Source: an uncultured Bacteroidales bacterium
GTDB taxonomy: Bacteria > Bacteroidota > Bacteroidia > Bacteroidales > UBA932
Assembly: GCA_900318565.1 (NCBI GenBank)
Contig: ONLD01000016.1
Coordinates: forward strand, 1 to 64,000
Length of the DNA stretch: 64,000 nt
Reading direction: 5' to 3'
Position numbers and translations under genes: made by a program. Numbering within the stretch: the stretch's first letter is position 1; every line of letters begins with the position of its first letter. The notes under the pieces were generated by a model that searched no databases, was not told where the DNA came from, and was given only the letters and a program-made list of their open reading frames with translations. This document shows positions 36,927 to 44,980 of this stretch, in pieces.

Positions 36927-36948
36927 GGTGGTATGTTACCACCTTTTT
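36927..36948 (+). terminator. intrinsic terminator
   Basis: A GGTGGTA / TACCACC stem with a 3-nt loop is followed by TTTTT on the plus strand. It lies about 280 bp after the DUF4234 stop and may end that transcript or a lost gene. Confidence 0.6.
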
Positions 36949-37089
36949 GCAGAATAATCAAACAGCCCCGGTATCGGCACTGCCGCCGGAACAGGGTACC
37001 ATCGGCTCTAAAGGAATAAACCGTCATCCCTCGTTTCGGCCGAATTAGGGAAGCTAGGGAAATGAGGGATGTGAGGGTGATATGGGATA

Positions 37090-38331
37090 TTACAGCAGGC
37101 CGAGTTCCTTTGCCTTGGAGATGACGCCGGCGGTGTTGCGGACGTCAAACTTTTCAAGGAGTCGCATACGGTACCAGCGGACGGTCTGGTCAGTAAGGCA
37201 GATCCTGTCAGCAATTTCCTTGCTGGAGAGTCCTTCCGCTAGCAGGGGCAGGATTTCGGCCTCTCTGTCGGTAAGTGCAATAGACTGTTTGGGAACTTTG
37301 TTGTCTGCCTCCTCCCCAGAAGGCATAGTGGCGAGGACTTCGACAATTACTTCGTCGGCGCCTTCTTTCTGTTTACGTAGGCGCCTGGCCCGCAAGAGAA
37401 CCAGAAGGAGCCCCAGAAGGAGGATGATGATTAAGATGCCGCCTGCCACCATCCAGAAAAGCATTCTGCGCTGGGCATCATATACTTTGCCGGTCAGGTC
37501 AAGTGTGTAGATGCGGTTACGGAATTCCTGGTCTTCGTTAGCGGAGAAGTATTGGTCTGCTTCCTGAAGGTATTTCAAGGCTTTTCTGGTCTTACCCTGT
37601 TCCAGATATAGGGCCCCTAGGCCTGCTTTCGCTTCTGCTATCTGAAGGGAGTCTTCGGCTTCCTGACCATATTTAAGGGCTTCATTGTAGCAGACCTCCG
37701 CTTCCTTCAGGTCACCGGCATCCAGCCAGGTCTCGCCCATATTGTGGTAGAGTACGGCACAACTCTCCAGCCAACCATTCTTTTCAAAGAGTTCACCGGC
37801 CTTATGATAGTATTCCATAGCCTGCGGGATGGAGTCCAGACTTGAATACATATTGCCCAAAGCGCCATACAGACTGGAGTAGGCATCATCGATGGTTGCA
37901 TCCTTATATCCGTTCGGCTTCCCGGGCAAGGGCTCTTTCAGGGCCATCTTGTCGGCAATGGCGAGGGCCGTGGCAAATGCTGTTTTGGCGCTGTCGATCT
38001 GCCCGGCGGCCCAATGGTGCTGACCGATCATCCTGGCAGCCTGGAAAGCCTGATTCAGCCATTGTTCCTGAAGGCACAGGTCGAAAGTTTTCCTGGCGAA
38101 GTACAGGGAACGGGCTGGATTGATCTGGCTGTAGCCCCACATCAGATCGTGGTATGCATCGGACAGCATATCCTTCTCTTCATATGTGGCCAGGGCAACT
38201 CTATCTACTGTCCAAGGTGCGACGACAGACTCCAGGGAGTCCAGCTGATGGTTCCGATGGTCGTCGTACTGCCCCTTTGCCATAGCGTAGGAAAGGAGCA
38301 TAAGTATGAGGATTATGGATAGTCTTTTCAT
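37090..38331 (-). CDS. membrane-anchored TPR regulator with LuxR-type HTH
   Basis: A 413-residue protein: signal peptide (1-20), tetratricopeptide repeats (about 60-270, with YSSLYGALGNMYSSLDSIPQ and AEAKAGLGALYLEQGKTRKA), one transmembrane helix (about 285-310, WMVAGGILIIILLLG), a Lys/Arg stop-transfer stretch, and a cytosolic LuxR HTH (about 350-410, LTDREAEILPLLAEGLSSKEIAD). It probably senses through the periplasmic TPR domain. A -7 box lies 4 nt before the start, and a direct repeat (CGGGCAAATA twice, 11 bp apart) sits 40-60 bp upstream. It is divergent from two small secreted-protein genes that could be its targets (inference). Confidence 0.87.
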   Translation of the reverse strand: MKRLSIILILMLLSYAMAKGQYDDHRNHQLDSLESVVAPWTVDRVALATYEEKDMLSDAYHDLMWGYSQINPARSLYFARKTFDLCLQEQWLNQAFQAARMIGQHHWAAGQIDSAKTAFATALAIADKMALKEPLPGKPNGYKDATIDDAYSSLYGALGNMYSSLDSIPQAMEYYHKAGELFEKNGWLESCAVLYHNMGETWLDAGDLKEAEVCYNEALKYGQEAEDSLQIAEAKAGLGALYLEQGKTRKALKYLQEADQYFSANEDQEFRNRIYTLDLTGKVYDAQRRMLFWMVAGGILIIILLLGLLLVLLRARRLRKQKEGADEVIVEVLATMPSGEEADNKVPKQSIALTDREAEILPLLAEGLSSKEIADRICLTDQTVRWYRMRLLEKFDVRNTAGVISKAKELGLL

Positions 38332-38335
38332 ACGG

Positions 38336-38392
38336 CAAAATTAGCAAAATCGAGGCGTTTTAGCGAAATATCGGGCAAATAACGGGCAAATA
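38336..38392 (-). promoter_or_regulatory. control region of the TPR-LuxR gene
   Basis: On the minus strand TAATTTTG (38336-38343) lies 4 nt before the ATG. Further upstream CGGGCAAATA occurs twice (38372-38381 and 38383-38392), an 11-bp spacing close to one helical turn, as expected for a dimeric regulator site. Confidence 0.45.
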
Positions 38393-38482
38393 CCCTGCAA
38401 GTCTAAACTTTTGTAGAGTGGTTTTATACTTTGAAAGGCCCATATTTGTTTGTGTAAAGCTGAAACCAATAGTCTTTATTGT

Positions 38483-39229
38483 ATGAAAAGAATCGCATTA
38501 CTCTTAACTGCCATCGCGCTTACGTGCGCGAGTGCAAACGCACAAACGCCCCAGGAATATGAGCCGGTCGACCCCTATACCGTCACCGGCAGGCCCCTCC
38601 ATTCTATCCCCATCGGTCTTCCACAGAATGATGATGCCCCCGCCCCGACCAGCCTGCCTGCGGACTGCGTCTCTTATTGTGCGTATGAGTTTGACCCGGT
38701 TGCAGAAGACTTGGACGGTTCGTGGAAAAAGGTCTTCTACAATGCCGGCAACCGCCGTAAATACGTAATCACATATAACGAGAAGGGGAAGGTATCCAGG
38801 GCACTGGCCATTCCGGACAGCCTTGCCTTCTATAAGATAGATCCCGAAAAAAAGATTATCCAGAAGTATTCAGTCAGCAATGCCAAGGAACTGCTGGGCG
38901 GGATAGACGATATGTTCGACCAGAAATCCGAGAGGGGGGTAGTCGGCAGCAAGATTGAAGCCACTGACGGAAGGTGGTGCTACCGCAGGGAGCTTATCAC
39001 GACGTCTACGGACAGGCAGGGTGTAACCAGGGAAATCAAGACATATGAATATGTCGACCTGGAAACCGGCATTCTTATCCGAAAGGTTGGCGGGAATAAG
39101 AATTTCCTCCGTGGTATCCGCATCGGACTGTTCTATCCGGAGCTGTTCGAACTGCCGGAAGGATATACGATGAAAACCATCGATTTGACCAGGGTTATGG
39201 GCGCTCTCCGAAATAACAACAATCGATAG
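38483..39229 (+). CDS. small secreted protein of unknown family
   Basis: A 248-residue protein with a clear signal peptide (1-21, MKRIALLLTAIALTCASANA-Q). The mature part begins with a Pro-rich segment (YEPVDPYTVTGRPLHSIP) and continues as alternating strands (GSWKKVFYNAGNRRKYVITYN, KTYEYVDLETGILIRK), which suggests a beta-rich periplasmic or surface protein. No family is recognised and no catalytic motif is visible. The start at 38483 is chosen for the signal peptide; the longer frame adds non-signal residues. Divergent from the TPR-LuxR gene and followed by another small secreted-protein gene. Confidence 0.7.
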   Translation: MKRIALLLTAIALTCASANAQTPQEYEPVDPYTVTGRPLHSIPIGLPQNDDAPAPTSLPADCVSYCAYEFDPVAEDLDGSWKKVFYNAGNRRKYVITYNEKGKVSRALAIPDSLAFYKIDPEKKIIQKYSVSNAKELLGGIDDMFDQKSERGVVGSKIEATDGRWCYRRELITTSTDRQGVTREIKTYEYVDLETGILIRKVGGNKNFLRGIRIGLFYPELFELPEGYTMKTIDLTRVMGALRNNNNR

Positions 39230-39245
39230 GCTTAAACACGCATTT

Positions 39246-39308
39246 ATGAAAACAAGAAACACCATCTTCGGGGAGAGGCTGAACGGACTGATGGAAGTAT
39301 CGAAATAA
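39246..39308 (+). other. 20-codon open frame, possible HTH gene fragment
   Basis: The frame MKTRNTIFGERLNGLMEVS-K, ended by TAA, starts 16 bp after the previous stop. Its wording (FGERLNGLM) resembles the first helix of XRE-type regulators, but nothing continues it. It may be a remnant or chance. Confidence 0.25.
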
Positions 39309-39331
39309 TAACTCTATAAACATTTATCACT

Positions 39332-39865
39332 ATGAAGAAGACAATCATTACCCTGGCGCTTATCGCCTGCGCCATAATGCTGGTTTCCTGCGGGAATAAC
39401 GGGGAAAAAAGTGAGGCGAAACAGGCCAAACCCTCCGCCACTACTACTGCTGCAGCAGAAAAAGCGCAGACTCTTGGCGATGTCAATGACCAGAACTACG
39501 TAGAACTGATTAAAGCACGTTGCGGCGTTGACCCGGCCCCTGGTGATGGGATGACCCTGGACAAAGCGTCCGCAAGCCCCGGAAATGCCAATCTGAAGTT
39601 CAAGGGTGCCAAGGGCATCGAGGAGAAGGACCTGCAAAAGTTGTACTTTGAACGCTGCAAGGCGGTGGCTGACGGTGGCGTCATTTACAAGCTGGAGTCC
39701 AATGCAGAGCAAGGCATCCACAAAGGTGAACCAATCAAGAATTTCGACGAGTTCACCGGGTTCCAGTGGGTGTACGAATACAAGGGAGAGACTGTCAATT
39801 GCGCTGTATCCAAGTATGGCGGTATGAAGAGTCTCGATACTTTCGAGGTTCGCTTCGGCCGATAG
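39332..39865 (+). CDS. small lipoprotein of unknown family
   Basis: A 177-residue lipoprotein (lipobox MLVSC at about 16-20). After a Lys/Ala/Thr-rich linker (residues 25-45) comes a domain of about 125 residues with KGAKGIEEKDLQKLYFERC and FDEFTGFQWVYEYKGETVNC. Paired Cys residues could form a disulphide. No family is recognised. It lies 100 bp after the preceding secreted-protein gene on the same strand, with a terminator 31 bp downstream. Confidence 0.68.
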   Translation: MKKTIITLALIACAIMLVSCGNNGEKSEAKQAKPSATTTAAAEKAQTLGDVNDQNYVELIKARCGVDPAPGDGMTLDKASASPGNANLKFKGAKGIEEKDLQKLYFERCKAVADGGVIYKLESNAEQGIHKGEPIKNFDEFTGFQWVYEYKGETVNCAVSKYGGMKSLDTFEVRFGR

Positions 39866-39895
39866 AAGCTAGGCAAGAAGCACCTTGAAGCAATG

Positions 39896-39929
39896 ACCGC
39901 CGCTTTCCAATGGGAGCGCGGCGGTTTTG
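39896..39929 (+). terminator. intrinsic terminator
   Basis: ACCGCCGC (39896-39903) and GCGGCGGT (39918-39925) form an 8-bp stem followed by TTTTGT. It lies between the plus-strand lipoprotein gene and the convergent HAD gene. Confidence 0.8.
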
Positions 39930-39955
39930 TATGATTGCGATAGGCCAGGGCAGAA

Positions 39956-41014
39956 TCAATCTGTGAAGCTGAAAGGAGCGAGTTTCACATTTTCGCCGTA
40001 AATCGTCCGGAAGTCATCACGCATAGAGATGACATAGTATCCGGCGGCGCGCCACTGCTCGCCCAGCTTCAGGGCCTTCTCGCGGTTGGCGTGGTCGCGG
40101 GCCTCGTCATCGGCGATGAGCATAAAGGCTGCGGTCCTGTGCTTGGTGTTGCTTAGGCAGTAGTTGTGCATAGCGCTGTCTCCGCCGCTGTTGCCGAACG
40201 AGAGAACGGGCACCTTGCCTATCTCCTGCGTGATTTGCAGCACCTTGTTGGTTTTTAGGTTCTTGATGATCAGCTGGTCGGTGCGGATGAGGTCCTCTTC
40301 CTTGCCGAAAGTGTAGTTGACACCCTCTTCACCGCCCTGCTCGGAGGACCGGAGCTTCACGTCCATACCGATGACGCGGTTGGGGGCAATGCCGATGGAC
40401 TCCACCAGCGCGCGGCAGATGAAGCGGTCGGATCCTGAAACCACGTAGTAGGTGAATCCGTTGTCTTCCAGATAATCGAACACCTCAAGCATAGGCTTGT
40501 AGAAGCTCTGGCCATAGGTCATTCCCGTAAAACCGTTTGCCGGCTTGGCCGCGTATGCCTTCACATAGGCGTCAAACTCAGCGAGCGTCATCCCGGCATA
40601 GGCAGTCGCCGCCGCCTGGGCGTGTTTCATATCGAAGTGGTCGGGCAGCTTGGTCCCAAGACGGACAAAGTCCCGGATTTCCTGTGCGGTTTCCTTCACG
40701 TCGGCGGGAGCCTTATCCTTGTAAGCCGGGTCGTCCAGCACCCGATACTCCAGCAGGTTGTATTCGAAGTAGGTCGGATAAAGCTCGCCGACGAAGGTGC
40801 CGTCCATATCGAAAGTGGCAATCCTGTCAGCAGGCTCGATGTAATTCTTGGACGAAGGGTCCGTCACATCCTTGACGTATTCCTGCAGCGCCGTAAGGGC
40901 CTCGCAGGAATTCCACTGGGTGAAATAGTTCTTCGGGGTCTCCGGGTTATCCTTCGTGCAGCCGGTGAAGACTGCCGCAAGGATAATCGCAACCAAGCAA
41001 AAGTATCGTTTCAT
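39956..41014 (-). CDS. HAD-superfamily phosphatase-like lipoprotein
   Basis: A 352-residue lipoprotein (lipobox VFTGC at about 15-19). The HAD motifs are present in order: motif I ATFDMDGTFVGE (nucleophile Asp and +2 Asp), motif II VVSGSD, and motif IV SFGNSGGDSAM. A periplasmic or outer-membrane phosphatase acting on a small phosphorylated compound is likely; the substrate is unknown. An ATG 6 nt upstream (41020) is an equally possible start. On the minus strand a -7 box TAAATTTG (41046-41053) gives a leader of about 30 nt. Confidence 0.87.
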   Translation of the reverse strand: MKRYFCLVAIILAAVFTGCTKDNPETPKNYFTQWNSCEALTALQEYVKDVTDPSSKNYIEPADRIATFDMDGTFVGELYPTYFEYNLLEYRVLDDPAYKDKAPADVKETAQEIRDFVRLGTKLPDHFDMKHAQAAATAYAGMTLAEFDAYVKAYAAKPANGFTGMTYGQSFYKPMLEVFDYLEDNGFTYYVVSGSDRFICRALVESIGIAPNRVIGMDVKLRSSEQGGEEGVNYTFGKEEDLIRTDQLIIKNLKTNKVLQITQEIGKVPVLSFGNSGGDSAMHNYCLSNTKHRTAAFMLIADDEARDHANREKALKLGEQWRAAGYYVISMRDDFRTIYGENVKLAPFSFTD

Positions 41015-41045
41015 TCGCATAGTCTCTCTCTATTGTTTCAGTCTG

Positions 41046-41053
41046 CAAATTTA
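41046..41053 (-). promoter_or_regulatory. -7 promoter box of the HAD lipoprotein gene
   Basis: TAAATTTG on the minus strand, with a partial -33 match (CTTG, 41073-41076) at the expected spacing. The leader would be about 25-30 nt. Confidence 0.5.
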
Positions 41054-41119
41054 CAAAAAACGCGGACTGTTTCAAGACTGATAGTGGCGAATGGAGAATT
41101 ATTTTAATATATTTGCCAT

Positions 41120-41983
41120 ATGAAAACAATGCTTTTTGCGCTATTGTGCGCCTTGCCGCTGTTCTGGAAGTGTGAGAACGCCCCTTCTAAAGTAACCCCT
41201 CAGCCCGATGAGACGATAGTGCCGGGCGGAGAGCAGGCCGCCGCCGAGGACACGCTCAGGCTGGCGACATACAACGTGGGCGTATTCAGCAAGAGCGGCA
41301 CCAACACCACCAATATGGTCGCCGCTATGGCCAAGGAGCTGGGTGTGAGCGCCTTATCCCTGAACGAGCTGGACAGCTGCAACACCCGCAACAACGTTTT
41401 CCAGATAAAGCGCTTCGCCGAGGCTATGGGCGGTTGGGACTACACATTCGCGCAGGCCCTTAATTACAAGGGCGGCGGCTACGGAATCGGAATAGCGTCG
41501 GACCCTTCGCTGCAGATTCAAAAGCGGATGAGGCTCAAGCTTGAGCGCGGAGACGGCTCCGAGCAGCGAGCCCTCGCGGTATGCGAATTCAGGGATTTCG
41601 TGTTCTGTTCCACACACCTGGACCACACATCCAAAAAGGCCCAGCTGTCTCAGGCCACCGCGATAAACAACTGGGTTAAAAGCACATACGGCAATACAGA
41701 CAAGCCCGTAATCCTGTGCGGCGACTTCAATGCCCTGCCGGACAGCGAGACCATCACCTATATGAAAAAGGAATGGACCATCCTCTCGCCGATTAAACCC
41801 ACATATCCCGCCAAGGCCCCTTCAAAGTGCATCGACTACATAATGGTGTACCGGAACGCCTCGTCCCGCGTTGAAGTGCAAGCGGCTGAAGTGCCCACCG
41901 AATTCAAGTCCGGCGACGTCAAAATCGCCTCCGACCACCTTCCGGTGTATGTCGACGTGGTAATCAAGGACGCCTCCCGCTGA
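41120..41983 (+). CDS. endonuclease/exonuclease/phosphatase-family protein
   Basis: A 287-residue exported protein with a short signal sequence (possible lipobox FWKC at 15-18). The EEP fold motifs are visible: LATYNVGVFS, SLNELDS (metal-binding Glu), FCSTHLDHTS, LCGDFNALPDS and ASDHLPVYVD (catalytic Asp-His). Members cut nucleic acids or phosphodiester/sphingolipid head groups; which applies is not clear. A -7 box TATATTTG (41108-41115) ends 4 nt before the ATG. The stop abuts the convergent BIG2 gene with no gap. Confidence 0.87.
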   Translation: MKTMLFALLCALPLFWKCENAPSKVTPQPDETIVPGGEQAAAEDTLRLATYNVGVFSKSGTNTTNMVAAMAKELGVSALSLNELDSCNTRNNVFQIKRFAEAMGGWDYTFAQALNYKGGGYGIGIASDPSLQIQKRMRLKLERGDGSEQRALAVCEFRDFVFCSTHLDHTSKKAQLSQATAINNWVKSTYGNTDKPVILCGDFNALPDSETITYMKKEWTILSPIKPTYPAKAPSKCIDYIMVYRNASSRVEVQAAEVPTEFKSGDVKIASDHLPVYVDVVIKDASR

Positions 41984-43243
41984 TCATTCCGTCTCCACTG
42001 AGAGCTTTTCCATACGTACCTGGCCGTTATTGGCCATAAGGACGACCTTGGAGGAGGATCCGGTCCAGGTAATGGTCAGGGCAGACTTGTCGGCAGTTGC
42101 ACCGGAGTTGCCCTCCAGGCCGGTCATATCGTTGCAATAGTATGCGTCAGGAACGCAGGCGATGACGATCTTCTTGATCCTTTTGCCGCTTACGGTTTTG
42201 ATGCAGAGGACGCTATTTTTGTAGATTCGGATATGGCTTGAAGTCGGGACAACGGGATTGAGTGTACCAGTATGCTTATAATATCCGATAAACAGTCCGT
42301 TCGTTGTCGTTGAGAAGCCGGTTCCATACGTGCCATCTACGTTTTGCGACCAGGTCTGCTCATAATCGTTTGTTGCGAAAAATGAGGAAGAGGAGGAAGA
42401 TTTTTTCACGACGACAGGACAGTACTTAACTATGCCGTTCGAAGCAACCACAATCAGGGTTGTCTTTCCGACACTCCGTCCCGTAACTCTTCCACTGCTT
42501 TCAACTGCCGCCACGCCTTTGTCGGCACATTCCCATTTCAGACTTTTGTCAGTAGCGTCTTCGGGCAACACGGTAGCCTTGACCGTGACACTCTCACCGA
42601 CCTCCAGTTCCACCGACGCAGGCTCAAGGATGATGCTTTCCACTGCAACGCTTTCGCGCTTGGAGGTAATGGAGCATCCGGCCCGGACCCGGCCGTCGGA
42701 AGAGATAGCATAGACGATGCACGCTCCGGGTCCGACAGCCTTCACGATGCCATAGTCGTTAACCGTTGCTACATTATCGTCGGTGCTTTCCCATCTGAGG
42801 CTCTTGTCCGTGGCGTCTTCCGGCAGCACGGTGGCCTTGAGCACGGCGCTCTTGCCTACCTCGAGGTCAAGCGCCGCGGGCACCAAAACTATGCTTTCCA
42901 CGTCAACCTTTGATGCTTTGACGGAAACATTGCATACGGCCGTGAATCCACCGTCGGCAGTGGAGACTATGACAGAACCCTCGCCGGGACCTTTCGCCGA
43001 CACACGGCCGCCCTGGGTGACCTCCAGGACGCCGGAGGGCGTAGCAGTCCAGGTGACTTTCTTGTTGGAGGCGTCTTCCGGCAGCACGGTGGCCGTTAGG
43101 TCAAAATCGTCGCCTACGGCTACTATGCGGGATGTTTCGGAAATGGTAACTCCCGTTACGGGGATTACGTTAGCCTCGGGCGTGCACGCGAACAGCATAG
43201 CGGCCGCAAGTGCAAAGACGGAAAGGGCTCTGACAGTTTTCAT
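41984..43243 (-). CDS. lipoprotein with three BIG2 immunoglobulin-like repeats
   Basis: A 419-residue surface lipoprotein (lipobox MLFAC). Three BIG2-type repeats (about 27-108, 113-193, 198-280) each carry a VxVGD/LEVG strand, the TVLPEDAxxK segment and a VxW strand; repeats two and three are almost identical around ATVLPEDATDKSL. The C-terminal ~130 residues form a separate beta-rich domain (SSHIRIYKNSVLCIKT) common in Bacteroidota surface proteins, possibly carbohydrate-binding. Likely an adhesive or structural surface protein. Its promoter is at 43283-43313. Confidence 0.85.
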   Translation of the reverse strand: MKTVRALSVFALAAAMLFACTPEANVIPVTGVTISETSRIVAVGDDFDLTATVLPEDASNKKVTWTATPSGVLEVTQGGRVSAKGPGEGSVIVSTADGGFTAVCNVSVKASKVDVESIVLVPAALDLEVGKSAVLKATVLPEDATDKSLRWESTDDNVATVNDYGIVKAVGPGACIVYAISSDGRVRAGCSITSKRESVAVESIILEPASVELEVGESVTVKATVLPEDATDKSLKWECADKGVAAVESSGRVTGRSVGKTTLIVVASNGIVKYCPVVVKKSSSSSSFFATNDYEQTWSQNVDGTYGTGFSTTTNGLFIGYYKHTGTLNPVVPTSSHIRIYKNSVLCIKTVSGKRIKKIVIACVPDAYYCNDMTGLEGNSGATADKSALTITWTGSSSKVVLMANNGQVRMEKLSVETE

Positions 43244-43282
43244 ATCGTTTATTTAATGGAATCCCACTTGTTTTAACATCAT

Positions 43283-43339
43283 CAAAGATATGTTTTTCCG
43301 CCGAGATAGCAAAATAATGTGCGACAATTATTATTTTTG
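43283..43339. promoter_or_regulatory. divergent promoters of the BIG2 and serine hydrolase genes
   Basis: Minus strand: -33 TTTG (43310-43313), 19 bp, -7 TATCTTTG (43283-43290), leader about 35 nt. Plus strand: -7 TATTTTTG (43332-43339), leader about 25 nt, -33 not clear. Confidence 0.68.
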
Positions 43340-43367
43340 CATATCCGATTTGGATAATTACAAAATT

Positions 43368-44426
43368 ATGAAAACAACCAGACTATTGCTCGCGACAGCC
43401 TTGACGGCGGTCCTTTGCGCAGCATCCTGCGGGCGGCAGGCAGAAGAAAGCCAGCTTCCCCGCGCCATTGACGAGTCCCTCACCGGAGCCGCCGACCAAG
43501 TGTTCAACGACGTGCGCTCCTTCACCACCAACGAACTGCACACCCTGCTCGTCGTCAAGGACGGCAAGGTGGTGTACGAAAGGTATGAGCCCGGCCACGA
43601 AAAAGAGGTGCGCCACATCCTGTGGTCGGCCAGCAAGACCTTCACCGCCACTGCGGTGGGCTTCGCCGTACAGGATTCGCTTCTGAGCGTGGACGACAAG
43701 GTCGTCAGTTTCTTCACTCCTTCCGAGCTTCCGCAGGAGCGCAACCCCTGGCTGGAGCAGCTGACCGTGAAGAACCTGCTGACGATGTCGTCGGGCTTCG
43801 AGCCCATCCACGCTGGCATCCCCGAGGCCGGTGTGGACTATGACTGGGCGGCCACGGAGCTCGGCAGGCCTATGTATTTCGAGCCCGGCACCCGTTTCCA
43901 CTACGACAGTTTCGATTCCTACCTGCTTTCGGTCATCGTCTCCCGCGTCACGGGCCAGCGCCTGGACGAGTACCTCGACGCCAAGCTTTTCACCCCTCTC
44001 GGCATCACGGACTGGTACTGGGAGACCTCGCCCCAGAACTATTCCGCAGGCGGCTGGGGCCTGTACCTCAAGCCCGAGAGCATCACCAAGATGGGACAGT
44101 TCCTGCTGCAGAAAGGCCGCTGGGAGGGCCGGCAGCTGCTCAGCGAAGCCTGGGTTGAAGAGGCCACCGCGCCCCAGATAATGCAGTGGGCCGGCACCGA
44201 CCCCACCCCCGAGCAGCTCGAGGCATACGCCTCCAACGACAAGAAATGCGGCTACGGATACCAGGTCTGGAACTGCCCGGGAGGCGGATTCAGGCTGGAC
44301 GGCGCGCACGGGCAGTACTGCTACGTGTTCCCTGAAAAGCAGCTCGTGGTGTCCTGCTTCGCCAGCACCGCCACCACCCAGCTGCTCCGCGACTCCATAA
44401 TGAAGAACATCGTTTCAAGATATTAA
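43368..44426 (+). CDS. serine hydrolase, class C beta-lactamase family, lipoprotein
   Basis: A 352-residue lipoprotein (lipobox LCAASC at about 16-21). The Ser-x-x-Lys motif is in LWSASKTFTAT; the second motif appears as FHYDSFDSYLLS (Tyr with Ser where Asn is usual in beta-lactamases); a C-terminal HGQYC probably replaces the KTG box. This pattern fits esterase or peptidase relatives more than true AmpC enzymes, so antibiotic hydrolysis should not be assumed. The start at 43368 is set by the signal peptide. The lipocalin-like gene follows after 5 bp. Confidence 0.86.
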   Translation: MKTTRLLLATALTAVLCAASCGRQAEESQLPRAIDESLTGAADQVFNDVRSFTTNELHTLLVVKDGKVVYERYEPGHEKEVRHILWSASKTFTATAVGFAVQDSLLSVDDKVVSFFTPSELPQERNPWLEQLTVKNLLTMSSGFEPIHAGIPEAGVDYDWAATELGRPMYFEPGTRFHYDSFDSYLLSVIVSRVTGQRLDEYLDAKLFTPLGITDWYWETSPQNYSAGGWGLYLKPESITKMGQFLLQKGRWEGRQLLSEAWVEEATAPQIMQWAGTDPTPEQLEAYASNDKKCGYGYQVWNCPGGGFRLDGAHGQYCYVFPEKQLVVSCFASTATTQLLRDSIMKNIVSRY

Positions 44427-44431
44427 AAATT

Positions 44432-44818
44432 ATGAAAAAGATTATGTATGTATTGACAGCTCTGCTCATTGCAGCAGGCCTGTCCTCCTGTAACACTGAA
44501 ATCAAGAATGCCAAGATCAATAACCTGGTAGGCACCTGGGACCTTGTGTCCGAGACAACTGTAATGACCGACGGCACGCAGACCACTACGACCGCGACCA
44601 AGGGAGAATACATTGTCATCACCGAAAACACCTTCACGACCGTCAACGGCAGCCGTCAGACCGAGTACCCCTTCAAGTTCAACGACCCTCATCTCCTCCT
44701 GGACGACATCAACATCTATGACCTCAAGAGACTGACCCGCAATGAGATGGTCCTCGAGTCAAAGCTCACTCTCGGCATCCTGATTACCGACCACACCTAC
44801 ACTTACAAGAGACGCTAA
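44432..44818 (+). CDS. lipocalin-like lipoprotein
   Basis: A 128-residue lipoprotein (lipobox GLSSC at about 16-20). After the Cys come NNLVGTWDLVSETTV and a run of short strands with a C-terminal VLESKLTLGILITDHTYTY, the layout of Bacteroidota lipocalin-like domains. It probably binds a small lipid-like molecule in the periplasm or on the surface; no ligand can be named. It is 5 bp after the serine hydrolase gene, so the two are likely expressed together. Confidence 0.75.
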   Translation: MKKIMYVLTALLIAAGLSSCNTEIKNAKINNLVGTWDLVSETTVMTDGTQTTTTATKGEYIVITENTFTTVNGSRQTEYPFKFNDPHLLLDDINIYDLKRLTRNEMVLESKLTLGILITDHTYTYKRR

Positions 44819-44853
44819 TCCTTTCCGGATCCCGTAAGGAGCGTTGTAAAAAG

Positions 44854-44884
44854 ATTCAGAGGCAGGACAAACCTGTCTCTGAAT
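44854..44884. terminator. hairpin between convergent genes
   Basis: ATTCAGAG (44854-44861) and CTCTGAAT (44877-44884) pair, extended inside by CAGG and CCTG. There is no clear T-run, but the position after the lipocalin-like gene suits termination. Confidence 0.55.
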
Positions 44885-44888
44885 GATA

Positions 44889-44980
44889 TTAGCGCCCGCC
44901 GCGGCCGTTGCCGTCGCCGCCCTGGCAGTTCATTGCGTCGTCCCCAGTGGAAGACACATACAACTCGCCTCCGGAAATCA
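44889..44980 (-). pseudogene. C-terminal remnant of a carbohydrate-binding (PF14262-like) protein
   Basis: On the minus strand a frame overlapping the DUF2723 stop reads ISGGELYVSSTGDDAMNCQG, then GDGNGRGR and TAA. The ISGG-x-x-Y-x-x-STGDDAMN wording matches the repeat of Bacteroidota carbohydrate-binding domain proteins (Cthe_2159/PF14262 type). About 30 codons remain directly behind DUF2723, with no start, so it is the tail of a lost gene. Confidence 0.55.

Noticed and set aside
36641..37048. 135-codon plus-strand frame after the DUF4234 gene
   Set aside because: It is antisense to the decayed gene tail and runs through a terminator hairpin; composition is not protein-like.
33528..39930. 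Integrated prophage or conjugative element behind tRNA-Leu
   Set aside because: No integrase, transposase, relaxase, phage structural gene or tRNA-derived direct repeat (att site) is visible; only remnants and ordinary genes are present.
43368..44426. Antibiotic-resistance beta-lactamase
   Set aside because: The Tyr-x-Asn and KTG boxes of true class C enzymes are not kept; a general serine hydrolase is the safer call.
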